Shown here one piece after another: positions 17,739 through 26,808 of a stretch of 64,000 bases of DNA (positions are counted from its first letter, which is position 1; each line of letters opens with the position of its first letter). The stretch comes from JBNAVJ01 sp049700455 (GTDB lineage Bacteria; Bacteroidota; Ignavibacteria; Tepidaquicellales; Tepidaquicellaceae), in assembly GCA_049700455.1 (NCBI GenBank), contig JBNAVJ010000001.1, positions 186,001-250,000 on the forward strand, read 5' to 3'. A program made the translations under genes and the position numbers. Below the pieces are notes generated by a model. It had not been told where the DNA came from. It ran no database searches and saw only the letters and a program-made list of their open reading frames with translations.

Positions 17739-19403
17739 TTAGAAAATCGAACTGATAGATAATCTGAAACCGTTAAAAGGATTAACATAGCGGCATATTC
17801 CACTTGTACATTTTAACCCTCCTCTTTCTGAGCCATAAGAGAGCGTTACAGTATGTTTTGGAGTAACTTTATAAGCCACTTCTCCAAGAGCCCAGAATTT
17901 TTTTCCTGAAGGGTCTTCTTCATCAGTTGTAAACTCAATATTTCCAGTTACAGATAAATTGGGAGATCTAGAAAGAGTTAAAGCAAAATAATCGCTTATA
18001 AAATTCTTATCGCCTCTGCGTATAGAATTATGACCCCATTGATGTTCTGCATTTAATTTAAGCGTATAGTCCTTCGTCAATGAATACCTGAACTCAGTGG
18101 GTATAGTTGTATAAAATATTTTCTCTGACGCTGATGGGACCAATTGATTATATAAAACCGAACTTTGTTTCGAAAGTCCTACTCTAAAATAGAAATTTTC
18201 AGAGACGTAATATTCTGATTCGAGATAAATTTCCCAGAATGGTGAAAACGAATCTTCCAGAGAAGGTAAAAAATCAATACTTCGGTCCACACGCGAATAT
18301 ACAATTTTGCTTGTTGTATCACTATCTATGTATTTATAATGTTTAGAAGCAAGTGCAAGGTTTATATTGAACGAGAGTTTATCAGTAGGAGCATAAACAA
18401 TATCAAGCTGCCCACCTACCTCATCATTAAAATCAACAACGTGAGGGTTTCTTGAAATCAGAGTCGAAACATGTTCTTTTAAAGCGGTGGGAGGATTTTG
18501 AAAGGGTAACATTTTTGTTGGTCTATCGGTAGCCTGGTTATCTGGCGTTGTTATATCAAAGCGGTAATTTTTATAATCAAGAGTTACACCAATCCGGGGC
18601 TTTGAATATGAAACAGAAGCATAAAATCCATCACCTTTAGCATTCAACGAAACCGGGTATAGAAAACTTGGTTTTGTATTAATATGCTTATGAGCATAAG
18701 AAGCAAAAAATTGAATTTCCGAAAAAATAAGATTCAGGTAACCTTCTGGTAAATAAGCTTCAATATCTGTTGTCGTAGTTAAATCATTGGAAAGAATTTC
18801 TCCTGTTGAATAAATATAATTTGCGCCAAGCGTTAAAAACTTAAGAGGAGAAATCTCTAAATTACCATCGCGCAATTTATATCGTTCTTTTCTTTGAAAA
18901 TTCAAAAAATCATTATAGTCAATATTGCCAGCAATGATCTGCGCTTTTATTTTAAGAGGATTTTTTTCACCAAAAGACCTTTTCAAACTTACTCTTACAC
19001 CATCAATTCCAGTATCATATACTAATGGACGATTTTCAAAGAGATTCAATGTTAAACCTCTTCCTACAATATCCCAGAAATCACCTGCTCTTACAGAAAC
19101 TCCTTCAGTTACATTTGAATATTCAAGGTAACGCTTTCTAATGCCCTTAAAATTCAACCCATATTCTATCGGGTCACTAATTTCATAACGAAAGCCCAAT
19201 ATAAAGTCATTTACCTTTATACGAGCATCAGCAAGATCTTCAAAATACTCTTTAGAAAATTCCTGACCAGAACGATTTTCTAATCCGCTCCCATACCTGA
19301 GGAGATTGTTTAAGGAAGCTTGTACATTAAGTTTAGGTTGAGAGAGTAAGTCACCACTTAGTAATAAAAAGATTAATAAGGCTAAACTGAAAATTTTATT
19401 CAT
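17739..19403 (-). CDS. DUF6029-like outer-membrane protein
   Basis: 554 residues with a signal peptide (MNKIFSLALLIFLLLSGDLLSQ) and alternating-polarity strands throughout, ending GFRLSISSIF with a terminal Phe, consistent with an outer-membrane beta-barrel. The opening segment (NVQASLNNLLRYGSG, YEISDPIEYGLNFKGIRKRYLEYS, RAGDFWDIVGRGLTLNLFENR) resembles DUF6029 proteins of Bacteroidota. Function unknown. It lies between a TlpA-like thioredoxin gene (27-base gap) and an Omp28-like lipoprotein gene, suggesting a joint envelope role. The DUF6029 assignment rests on recalled family features, not an alignment; the barrel call is firmer than the family name. Confidence 0.6.
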   Translation of the reverse strand: MNKIFSLALLIFLLLSGDLLSQPKLNVQASLNNLLRYGSGLENRSGQEFSKEYFEDLADARIKVNDFILGFRYEISDPIEYGLNFKGIRKRYLEYSNVTEGVSVRAGDFWDIVGRGLTLNLFENRPLVYDTGIDGVRVSLKRSFGEKNPLKIKAQIIAGNIDYNDFLNFQRKERYKLRDGNLEISPLKFLTLGANYIYSTGEILSNDLTTTTDIEAYLPEGYLNLIFSEIQFFASYAHKHINTKPSFLYPVSLNAKGDGFYASVSYSKPRIGVTLDYKNYRFDITTPDNQATDRPTKMLPFQNPPTALKEHVSTLISRNPHVVDFNDEVGGQLDIVYAPTDKLSFNINLALASKHYKYIDSDTTSKIVYSRVDRSIDFLPSLEDSFSPFWEIYLESEYYVSENFYFRVGLSKQSSVLYNQLVPSASEKIFYTTIPTEFRYSLTKDYTLKLNAEHQWGHNSIRRGDKNFISDYFALTLSRSPNLSVTGNIEFTTDEEDPSGKKFWALGEVAYKVTPKHTVTLSYGSERGGLKCTSGICRYVNPFNGFRLSISSIF

Positions 19404-19430
19404 TCCTTAGGGTTAAATTAGCAGAAATTT

Positions 19431-19919
19431 TTATTTTGTTAGTAAACTTTCAATTTCCTGGGCTATTTTAGCTTCATCACCTGTTTTAAAACCAATATGT
19501 ACAAACTTAATATTTTTGTTACCATCAATGATAAGCGAGTAAGGTAATTCATCTTTTCCATTATAAGCCTCAAAAACTTTTTTTTCTGTATCAAGCAAAA
19601 CAGGAAAAAGAAAGTTTTGAGATGTTACGTATGATTTTACTTTAGCAACGGACTTTTGATTGTCAACATTTACTGCAACATAAGTAAAACCCTTATCTTT
19701 GTATTTGATATAAACATCATTCATTCTTCTCATCTCTTCTTTACAGGGAGTACACCAACTAGCCCAGAATGAGACCATAACCGGACCTTGCTCAAGCAAT
19801 GAGCTCAAAGTTACATCGTTGCCATCAACATCAGGCAAAGTAAAATCGGAAAAAACTTGTGCTTTTAGAAATGAGGTTGTAAAAAGCACGAAGCTTAAAA
19901 TTAAGAATGTCTTTTTCAT
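19431..19919 (-). CDS. TlpA-family thiol:disulfide oxidoreductase
   Basis: 162-residue exported thioredoxin: signal peptide (1-20), then the TlpA/ResA pattern DFTLPDVDGNDVTLSSLLEQGPVMVSFWASWCTPCKEEM, with the active Cys56 and Cys59 in WCTPC. The cis-proline region is ELPYSLIIDGNKNI. It acts in the periplasm, reducing disulfides in partners such as apocytochromes or envelope proteins. Neighbours are nuoH upstream (11-base gap) and the DUF6029/Omp28-like pair downstream, so its likely partners are the CxxC-bearing Omp28-like lipoprotein or other surface proteins. Regulation is not visible. Confidence 0.88.
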   Translation of the reverse strand: MKKTFLILSFVLFTTSFLKAQVFSDFTLPDVDGNDVTLSSLLEQGPVMVSFWASWCTPCKEEMRRMNDVYIKYKDKGFTYVAVNVDNQKSVAKVKSYVTSQNFLFPVLLDTEKKVFEAYNGKDELPYSLIIDGNKNIKFVHIGFKTGDEAKIAQEIESLLTK

Positions 19920-19930
19920 AAATTAGTTAG

Positions 19931-20953
19931 TTATTTTATTAGATAGACAATAATCGCTGTTACGATTAAATTAATAAGCGAAATAGGTAACATAATTTTC
20001 CAGCCAAGATACATAAGCTGATCAAAGCGAAATCTGGGGATTGTCCACCTTATCCAAATGAAGAAGAGAACCATTAAAGTAACTTTTATTACAAAAGTCA
20101 AAATCTGTATAATGCTAACCCACATATCACCTAATCCAAAGGTCTGAAGATAAGGGAATTGCCATCCTCCAAGATATAGTGTAGTAATCACTGCAGAAGA
20201 AACTATTACATTCGCATATTCTGCCAGGAAAAACAATGCAAATTTCATACTTGAGTATTCTGTATGGTAACCTCCAACAAGTTCCTGTTCTGCTTCTGGT
20301 AAATCAAAGGGGGTTCTGTTTGTCTCTGCAAAAGATGCAACAAGGAACGTGAGAAATCCAATTGGTTGAAGAAGAATATTCCATTTCCAGCCATATTGAT
20401 TTTGAACAATAGTATCAAGTTCAAAAGACCCATTAATTAGAACCACACCCAGTATTGAAAGTCCCATAGAGAGTTCATAACTAATCATCTGAGCTGAGGA
20501 ACGCAACCCTCCAAGTAACGAATATTTACTGTTAGATGCCCAGCCACTCAGGGTAATACCATAGACACCAAGCGAAACAAGTGCAAGTATATATAATATT
20601 CCTACATTCACATCGGCAATCTGAAGTTTTATTTCTTTTCCGGCAATTATAATTCTATCACCAAAAGGAATAACTGCAAAAGTAGAAAGAGCAACAACAA
20701 TCGAAATACCCGGAGCAATAGCATGAACAATCTTATTGGCTTTTTCAGGAACAATATCTTCTTTCATAAGTAGCTTCACAGCATCGACAATGGGTTGTAA
20801 TAAGCCAGCTGGACCAACACGATTTGGACCAAGTCGATTTTGTACAAATGCTGAAAATCTTCTTTCTACATACACAGTATAGGCAACTGCAGTAAGGAGT
20901 ACAAGTTCTACAATTACAATTTTTATAAGAGTAATTATAATATCATTTAGCAT
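19931..20953 (-). CDS. nuoH: NADH-quinone oxidoreductase subunit H
   Basis: 340-residue membrane subunit of complex I, located where the peripheral and membrane arms meet and lining the quinone chamber. Eight or so helices are visible. Family motifs include YVERRFSAFVQNRLGPNRVGPAGLLQPIVDAVKLLMKED (about 28-66), GWASNSKYSLLGGLRSSAQMISYELSMG and the acidic loop FAETNRTPFDLPEAEQELVGGYHTEYSSMKFALFFLAEY, which contains the Glu/Asp residues linked to proton transfer. Its usual neighbours nuoG and nuoI are absent: nuoG is 5 kb away in opposite orientation. It lies between the isomerase gene (27-base gap) and a TlpA gene (11-base gap). Confidence 0.95.
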   Translation of the reverse strand: MLNDIIITLIKIVIVELVLLTAVAYTVYVERRFSAFVQNRLGPNRVGPAGLLQPIVDAVKLLMKEDIVPEKANKIVHAIAPGISIVVALSTFAVIPFGDRIIIAGKEIKLQIADVNVGILYILALVSLGVYGITLSGWASNSKYSLLGGLRSSAQMISYELSMGLSILGVVLINGSFELDTIVQNQYGWKWNILLQPIGFLTFLVASFAETNRTPFDLPEAEQELVGGYHTEYSSMKFALFFLAEYANVIVSSAVITTLYLGGWQFPYLQTFGLGDMWVSIIQILTFVIKVTLMVLFFIWIRWTIPRFRFDQLMYLGWKIMLPISLINLIVTAIIVYLIK

Positions 20954-20980
20954 ACGAATTCTTTTAAGACTATTATTTGA

Positions 20981-22036
20981 CTACTTAATTTTTGCAAGTT
21001 CAGATTTTAAATGGTTAATTATTTCAACGGGAGTAGGATCAACATTATTTAATATTGCAAGATAATAACTAACCCAGTCCCCTAAATATATTAAATCAAA
21101 TATACGTTCAAACCTGGTGTTTTCTCTGCTTGAGAGAGATATAATATTGTCTGAATATTGTTGATAAATTTTTTTAGTGATAGCAATTCTTGTTTTTACC
21201 CGTTTGTGATCAGCAGAATCTTCTAAAAATATTACAACAATATTTTTAAGAATATTTTTATTAAGTTTCCACCCAACAAGTTCATTATGGTTCATTTCAG
21301 GATATAGATTACCATAAGCAAGTATTTTAGCATTTTCTGATAGTTGTCCGCGCCATCTGAGGTTAACAGCTTCAAGATTATCTACCGAAGAATATATTAT
21401 TGGAAGTTTTCCTTTCAACACTGCTGCAATTCTCAAAGCATCATTTGTTACAATGTCAGGAACAGTATATTTTGTTGAGTTTCTTCTTAGAATCTTTACT
21501 ACATTTTTAAACTCAGCAGTTTTTTTAGAAACAAATTTCAATTTTGCTAATGCAATCCACATTGAAACAAAATTATAGCCAAGAGCACATCTTGGCTGAT
21601 ACCCCTGAGGAATAAGAAATAAATTGTGTTTATATTTCTCCGCCATCCTCTGGACTTCGCCACCGCTGGTAATACATATTATTTGCGCTTTTAACTTTAT
21701 TGCTTGCTTATAAGAAGAAATTGTCTCTTCAGTATTACCTGAATAACTTGAAACAATAACAAGAGTATCTTTCCCAACAAAAGCAGGCAATGTATAATGT
21801 CTATTAACCGTAAGGGGAACTTTTAATTCACCAAGTCCTGCATTTCTAACCAAATCACCACCAATTGCAGAACCACCTAAGCCCGTAATAACGATGTTTT
21901 TTATTCTATCTAAATCTATATTTTTTAATGCCACCCTTTCAGCAAGCTCATAAGCATCATATACCTGATTACCAAATTCCTTCAACACATTAAACATATT
22001 CCCTTTATCAATTTTTGATAAAACATTTGTTATCAT
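20981..22036 (-). CDS. Bifunctional phosphoglucose/phosphomannose isomerase
   Basis: 351-residue two-domain SIS protein. It matches the bifunctional PGI/PMI family that interconverts glucose-6-P, fructose-6-P and mannose-6-P. SIS blocks are visible: NIVITGLGGSAIGGDLVRN (about 47-65, phosphate-binding), TLVIVSSYSGNTEETISSYKQA (about 90-111) and IICITSGGEVQRMAEK. The C-terminal PGI/PMI domain includes PEMNHNELVGW, with the catalytic Glu/His of the family, and LIYLGDWVSYYLAILNNVDPTPVEIINHLK. A mannose-6-P route fits the mannose-1-P guanylyltransferase gene at 29.4 kb. It follows ptsI after 2 bases and precedes nuoH by 27. Confidence 0.9.
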   Translation of the reverse strand: MITNVLSKIDKGNMFNVLKEFGNQVYDAYELAERVALKNIDLDRIKNIVITGLGGSAIGGDLVRNAGLGELKVPLTVNRHYTLPAFVGKDTLVIVSSYSGNTEETISSYKQAIKLKAQIICITSGGEVQRMAEKYKHNLFLIPQGYQPRCALGYNFVSMWIALAKLKFVSKKTAEFKNVVKILRRNSTKYTVPDIVTNDALRIAAVLKGKLPIIYSSVDNLEAVNLRWRGQLSENAKILAYGNLYPEMNHNELVGWKLNKNILKNIVVIFLEDSADHKRVKTRIAITKKIYQQYSDNIISLSSRENTRFERIFDLIYLGDWVSYYLAILNNVDPTPVEIINHLKSELAKIK

Positions 22037-22038
22037 AC

Positions 22039-23775
22039 TTAGTATAATTTAGTTTCTTTCTTTTTCAAGAATTCCCGAGTTTTCTCAATAACTTCCTGTT
22101 CAGTAGTAAGACACAAAACTGTTTCAGTTAAATCTTTTGCTTCATTGTATTCGATGTTTCTGATAATTTTTTTTATTTCTGCAAACATTACGGGGTTTAC
22201 ACTTAATTCATTAAAGCCAAGCCCCACCAAAATTGGTGTAGCATACGGAATTGAAGCCAATTCACCGCATATACTTACTGGAATGTTATTTTTCTGTGCT
22301 GAATTAACAACCACTTTTAACGATCTCAAAACAGATGGATGTAACTGCTGATACATATTTGAGATTAGTTCATTATCTCTATCAACTGCAAGTAGATATT
22401 GAGTTAAATCGTTTGTCCCTATACTGAAAAAGTCCACTTCCTTTGCAAATTCATCTGATAAAATCACGGAGGCAGGTGTTTCTACCATCATACCAACTTT
22501 AATATTTCTATCATAAACAATGCCCTCTCTGTCAAGTTCTTGTCTAACCTCCTCAAAAAGCTTCTTAGCTTGCTTTATCTCTTCCATCATCACAATCATA
22601 GGGAACATAACCCTCACATTTTTTCGTATTGAAGAGCGTAAAATGGCTCTAAGTTGAGTTTTAAAAAGCTCAACTTCACTTAAAAGAATTCTAATACCTC
22701 TCCAACCCAGATTGGGATTATTTTCTTTAATCCTAGAGTGAAATACTTTATCTCCTCCAAGATCAAATGTTCTTATAGTAACAGTTTTGGGGAAAGTAAC
22801 ATTTGCGATATGAGTATATTCTTCTTTTTGTTCTTCTTCCGTTGGAAATTCCCCGTGAGCCATATACATGTGCTCTGTTCTATATAATCCAATGCCACAA
22901 TAACCACATTTAGCAAGTTGTTCAAGTTCATCTATGAATTCAATATTAGCTGAGAGTTCAATATCTCGACAGTCTTTTGTTACACAGGGTTGGTTAATTA
23001 GTTCAGATAGTTTGGTTTCATATTTAATATGAGAATTTTGTTTTTCACGATATTTCTCAAGAGTATCTTTAGTAGGATTTACAATTACAATTCCTTCATA
23101 ACCATCAATTATTATTAAATCGCCAGACATAACTTTTCGGGAAATTACCTTCATTCCAACAACAGCGGGAATTCGTAAAGCTCGGGAAATAATAGCAGTG
23201 TGTGAGGTTAAACCACCAGTATCAACACCATAACCTTTGACTTTTCTTCTGCTAAAAAGAATTGTATCAGCAGGGGTTAACTCGTGCGCAAAAACTATTA
23301 CTCCTTCATCTACCTTTGAAAAGAGTTTTTCACGCTTTAGATTCCTAATTAAGCGGTTTTTAATGTCATTAAAGTCAACCATTCTTTCTCTAAGATAATC
23401 ATCTCCAGACTCAATCAATCGTTGCATAAGCTTAGAAAACTCATCATTAAGAATTGAGGCTGCATTTTTCTTTTCTCTGCGTATCCTGCTAATTATAATA
23501 TCAATAAAAATTTGATCATTGAGTACTTCAAGTTGGCTTTGAAATATAGCGGACTTTTCTTCACCAATACTTTCAACAGACATCTTATAAACCTTTTCCA
23601 GCTCTTTTTTGGAATATTCTATAGAACTCTTAAGAGAATTTATTTCATTTTCAATTTCGTTATCTGGAATATTGTGTTCGTTTACATCAATACGTCTACG
23701 AAGATATAGATACGCTCTACCTACCGATATTCCTGGGGAAGCTGGAATACCATAATATGTTTTTTCTCTATGCAT
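22039..23775 (-). CDS. ptsI: Phosphoenolpyruvate-protein phosphotransferase (PTS enzyme I)
   Basis: 578-residue enzyme I, which takes phosphate from PEP and passes it to HPr. The N-terminal domain has YGIPASPGISVGRAY and the HPr-binding helices. The swivel domain carries GGLTSHTAIISRALRIPAVVG with the phosphorylated His192. The PEP-binding barrel shows RTEHMYM, RTFDLGGDK, NPNLGWRGIR, GMMVETPASVILSDEF, FFSIGTNDLTQYLLAVDR and VSICGELA (active-site Cys). All catalytic positions are present. No HPr or sugar permease gene is nearby; the only other PTS gene seen is a IIA at 31.9 kb, so a regulatory (Ntr-like) phosphorelay is possible. It overlaps no neighbour and is 2 bases from the isomerase gene. 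Confidence 0.95.
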   Translation of the reverse strand: MHREKTYYGIPASPGISVGRAYLYLRRRIDVNEHNIPDNEIENEINSLKSSIEYSKKELEKVYKMSVESIGEEKSAIFQSQLEVLNDQIFIDIIISRIRREKKNAASILNDEFSKLMQRLIESGDDYLRERMVDFNDIKNRLIRNLKREKLFSKVDEGVIVFAHELTPADTILFSRRKVKGYGVDTGGLTSHTAIISRALRIPAVVGMKVISRKVMSGDLIIIDGYEGIVIVNPTKDTLEKYREKQNSHIKYETKLSELINQPCVTKDCRDIELSANIEFIDELEQLAKCGYCGIGLYRTEHMYMAHGEFPTEEEQKEEYTHIANVTFPKTVTIRTFDLGGDKVFHSRIKENNPNLGWRGIRILLSEVELFKTQLRAILRSSIRKNVRVMFPMIVMMEEIKQAKKLFEEVRQELDREGIVYDRNIKVGMMVETPASVILSDEFAKEVDFFSIGTNDLTQYLLAVDRDNELISNMYQQLHPSVLRSLKVVVNSAQKNNIPVSICGELASIPYATPILVGLGFNELSVNPVMFAEIKKIIRNIEYNEAKDLTETVLCLTTEQEVIEKTREFLKKKETKLY

Positions 23776-23926
23776 TTATTAATTTTTTAAAATACATTTT
23801 TCAGACTACGATTAAAAGTCATTAATTCGTTGTATCAACAAAAATACCTAGTAACACGGGCAAGCCACCATATACACCAGTAGAAAATTTTATAGGAAAA
23901 GACCAGCTTTAATATTTAGTATTGGG

Positions 23927-25771
23927 CTAGTACTTTTTTTTAAGAGATAGGATAAGGGAGTTTATTTCTTTCTTAAGTTCAAAAATTTTATAAGGTTCCT
24001 CACCTGAGGCAATTAATTTGTCCAGCTGGTTTTCAAGAAATGCAATTTTCAAATGTACTATAATTTCATGAGCTGCTTTTTTAAGATTGCGCTTGGATAG
24101 ATGTAGATAAAGATTCTTTTTTTCATCTTTCTCTTCAAGTTTATTTGCTTCATATTTAGGATTACACCAGCGTGTAATAAGGGATTTTATTTCCTCATTA
24201 TCTGTTTTAGTAATTGCTACTGCTGCATCAACAGTACCATAGTCAAAGTATGTTTCCAATAACAAGTTTACTGTATCTTGAATGATTTTGTTTGAAATAA
24301 AATTGATATCGAGTTCTTTTTCAAGATAATCGAAAGTTTCTGAATCAGCTTCAAGCATTAAACCAATAAGTTCTTCTTCGGCTTTATTATAGGCTCGCTT
24401 TGATTGGTTTCTCTTTAAATTACTTAAAGAAACTGTTTTCAATTGAGTATTGTGGATATTTCCACCTTCTTTCTTAATAACGGCATTAAGTTCATCATAT
24501 AGAACAGATTCATATATCTTTAACTCTTTTGCAAGTTCTCTGATATAAAAGACTCGTTTAATTGGGGTAGGAATTTTAGCTATGTATTCAATAATATCCT
24601 TTACAAATTGGGTTTTATCGTTGACTGTTGTGAGTTTATTTTCTTTTTCATATAGAGACCTGATAAAATCTATCACATTCTTTTTTAGGGCAAGATACTT
24701 CAGGAAACTGTCCACGCCTTCGTTTCGTATTATAGAGTCCGGATCTTCAGATTCCGGCAATGAAACAATATCAAGATTTAAATCCTGTTCAAGAATTAAA
24801 TCAATGCTTCTTTTAGCAGCTTTTATCCCCGCAACATCACTGTCATAAACTACTACGATATTTTTTGTATATCTAGAAAGTAAAAAGACCTGCTCTTTGG
24901 TTAGAGATGTTCCACTGGTTGCTACAACATTAGTAATACCATTCTGAAATAGCGAGAGAAAATCCATATACCCCTCAACAAGAATTACAAAATCCTGTGT
25001 TCGTATACTATCGGCAGCAAAATTAAGTCCGTATAAAATTTTTCGCTTAAGATAAATCTTAGACTCAGGAGAATTAATATACTTTGCCTGCTTATCCACC
25101 TCGTATAATGTTCTACCTCCAAACCCAACAACTTTTCCAGATTCATTAAAGATAGGAAAAATCAAACGTCCTCTGAATCTATCATAGTAACCTTTTTTAT
25201 CATCTTTTTCAATTATTAAACCTGCTAATAAAAGATCTTCTTTTGAAAATTTTTTTTCTTCCTCAAAATAGTTTAACAAAGAATCCCAATCTCTACTTGC
25301 ATATCCTAGACCTAGCCTCTTAACATACTTTGTCTGAATATTTCTTTCTTTTAGATAGTCCCACACATATTTCTTTTCCTGTCCACCAAGATTCATCAGA
25401 TTATTGTGAAAAAAAATTGCTGATTCTCTGTTTATTTCATAAAGTTTTGTTATTTCATCTTGTAAACCCGATTTAAGTTGTGTAGCAAGAATTTTTATCC
25501 CACTTCTATCCGCCAATTTTTTTACAGCCTCGTAAAAGGAAATTTTTTCATATTCCATAAGGAAAGTAAAGACATTGCCACTGGCACCACAACCGAAGCA
25601 GTGATATACTTGTTTTTTTTGTGATATACTCAAAGAGGGGGTTCTGTCAGGATGAAAAGGACAAATAGCAAGAAACGATTCCCCTCGCTTCCGAACATCA
25701 ATATATTCAGAGATTACTTCTATAATATCGCTTGCTTTTAATATTTCATCTATTTTCTCCTGAGGTATCAT
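23927..25771 (-). CDS. dnaG: DNA primase
   Basis: 614-residue primase that makes RNA primers at the replication fork. The CHC2 zinc domain has Cys37, His40, Cys58 and Cys61 (ICPFHPDRTPSLSISQ and YHCFGCGASGNVFTF). The catalytic core contains LGLGYASRDWDSLL, RFRGRLIFPI, VGFGGRTL and a TOPRIM fold with ILVEGYMDFLSL (metal-binding Glu), VATSGTSLTKEQ and VVVYDSDVAGIKAAKRS (Asp-x-Asp). A C-terminal helical DnaB-interaction region follows from about 430. Length is normal. It is preceded after 5 bases by a small YkoF-like gene and a methyltransferase; rpoD and rpsU, the classical macromolecular-synthesis partners, are not here. 151 bases separate it from ptsI. Confidence 0.96.
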   Translation of the reverse strand: MIPQEKIDEILKASDIIEVISEYIDVRKRGESFLAICPFHPDRTPSLSISQKKQVYHCFGCGASGNVFTFLMEYEKISFYEAVKKLADRSGIKILATQLKSGLQDEITKLYEINRESAIFFHNNLMNLGGQEKKYVWDYLKERNIQTKYVKRLGLGYASRDWDSLLNYFEEEKKFSKEDLLLAGLIIEKDDKKGYYDRFRGRLIFPIFNESGKVVGFGGRTLYEVDKQAKYINSPESKIYLKRKILYGLNFAADSIRTQDFVILVEGYMDFLSLFQNGITNVVATSGTSLTKEQVFLLSRYTKNIVVVYDSDVAGIKAAKRSIDLILEQDLNLDIVSLPESEDPDSIIRNEGVDSFLKYLALKKNVIDFIRSLYEKENKLTTVNDKTQFVKDIIEYIAKIPTPIKRVFYIRELAKELKIYESVLYDELNAVIKKEGGNIHNTQLKTVSLSNLKRNQSKRAYNKAEEELIGLMLEADSETFDYLEKELDINFISNKIIQDTVNLLLETYFDYGTVDAAVAITKTDNEEIKSLITRWCNPKYEANKLEEKDEKKNLYLHLSKRNLKKAAHEIIVHLKIAFLENQLDKLIASGEEPYKIFELKKEINSLILSLKKKY

Positions 25772-25776
25772 ATTCT

Positions 25777-26025
25777 TTATTGTTCAGTATTGCAAGAATT
25801 AACTATCTTCAGAGTAAACACGCTTGGAAACTTCTCCATAGATTTGCTCATTTCCAGCTCAAAAATTTTTAGTATGTCCGATAACTCACCTATCACAAGA
25901 CTGCTTAAACTACCTATTCTCACATCTATTTCCCTATAATTTCTCAACCTCTCTATAAAATTAAGGATATGCTCAACATAATTATCAACCAGAGGATAAT
26001 AACTAATATCTACTGTAACTTTCAT
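25777..26025 (-). CDS. Small YkoF/MTH1187-like (thiamine-binding-fold) protein
   Basis: 82 residues in one ferredoxin-like domain: MKVTVDISYYPLVDNYVEHILNFIERL, then IDVRIGSLSSLVIGELSDILKIFELEM, and FTLKIVNS at the end. The strand-helix-strand layout, the YYPL loop after strand 1 and the G-S/T-x-x-x-x-GE block match the MTH1187/YkoF family, members of which bind thiamine or hydroxymethylpyrimidine. The resemblance is from motif layout, so family membership is probable and ligand binding is inference. It lies 4 bases after the methyltransferase stop and 5 bases before dnaG, on the same strand. The thiamine TonB receptor at 36-39 kb gives the cell a possible use for it. Confidence 0.55.
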   Translation of the reverse strand: MKVTVDISYYPLVDNYVEHILNFIERLRNYREIDVRIGSLSSLVIGELSDILKIFELEMSKSMEKFPSVFTLKIVNSCNTEQ

Positions 26026-26029
26026 ATAT

Positions 26030-26683
26030 TTAATTTATTTTTTTTACAAATACCCCTATAAACGCTCCCTGATACTTTGAGGCTAAAGGAGTGCCATCAA
26101 GTATCTTATAATCATCAGAGTAATGGACACATTGTTTCAATATTGGTTGTCCAAATTTACTCAGGTAAGAATCCAACTCCGTTTCCGTAAAGAAATGTGC
26201 AGTACGAAAAATTTCACTCTCATCTTTATGTTTACCAAGCATTGAGTTCTGATTAAGAAAGCCTCCAACAAAATGCCCTCCGGGGCGCAATACCCTATAA
26301 ATTTCTCCAAATGCCGAAGGTATGTTACTGACAAATTCCATAACGGTAATCGCTACAACTACATCAAAGTCATTATTGTTAAATGATAGTTTTTCTGCAT
26401 CAGCTAAATCAAAGCGAACTTTATCCGTAATTTTCCGCCGAGCAATTTCAAGCATTGCTTCTGATGTATCAATAGCAATTATTTCCGAAAACTTTAGAGA
26501 ATCTACAAGATACTTAGTCCAATGTCCCGTACCACATCCAACTTCAAGTACCCTTCCACCCGGGATTTTTTCAACAAAGCTACTAATAACTTGTTTTTCA
26601 AGAATATCCACCATCTGCCCTTCTTCTGTTTCATAATAGTGGTCATATGAAAGTGCAACTTCAGGATTGAGAAATACATTCAT
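26030..26683 (-). CDS. Class I SAM-dependent methyltransferase
   Basis: 217-residue Rossmann-fold methyltransferase of the Methyltransf_11 type. SAM motif I is GGRVLEVGCGTGHWTKYL (about 38-55); motif II is the acidic end of strand 2, EIIAIDTSEAMLEIAR; motif III is VRFDLADAEKLSFNNNDFDVVVAITVMEFVSN; and RVLRPGGHFVGGFLN is the post-motif region. The acceptor substrate cannot be told from sequence; such proteins act on small molecules, quinones or lipids. It heads a minus-strand run with the YkoF-like gene and dnaG, and faces the divergent PABA-type gene across 125 AT-rich bases, which should contain promoters for both. Confidence 0.85.
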   Translation of the reverse strand: MNVFLNPEVALSYDHYYETEEGQMVDILEKQVISSFVEKIPGGRVLEVGCGTGHWTKYLVDSLKFSEIIAIDTSEAMLEIARRKITDKVRFDLADAEKLSFNNNDFDVVVAITVMEFVSNIPSAFGEIYRVLRPGGHFVGGFLNQNSMLGKHKDESEIFRTAHFFTETELDSYLSKFGQPILKQCVHYSDDYKILDGTPLASKYQGAFIGVFVKKIN

Positions 26684-26808
26684 TGAATTATTTTTTTCTT
26701 TAAGAAAATTATAAAATTAATTTTTGTATTAAAACATACAAAATATACAATTGGAACTATGAATAAACCTGTTTTGTTTTTTTAGTTCAAAAAAGAAAGG
26801 TTAAAGTG

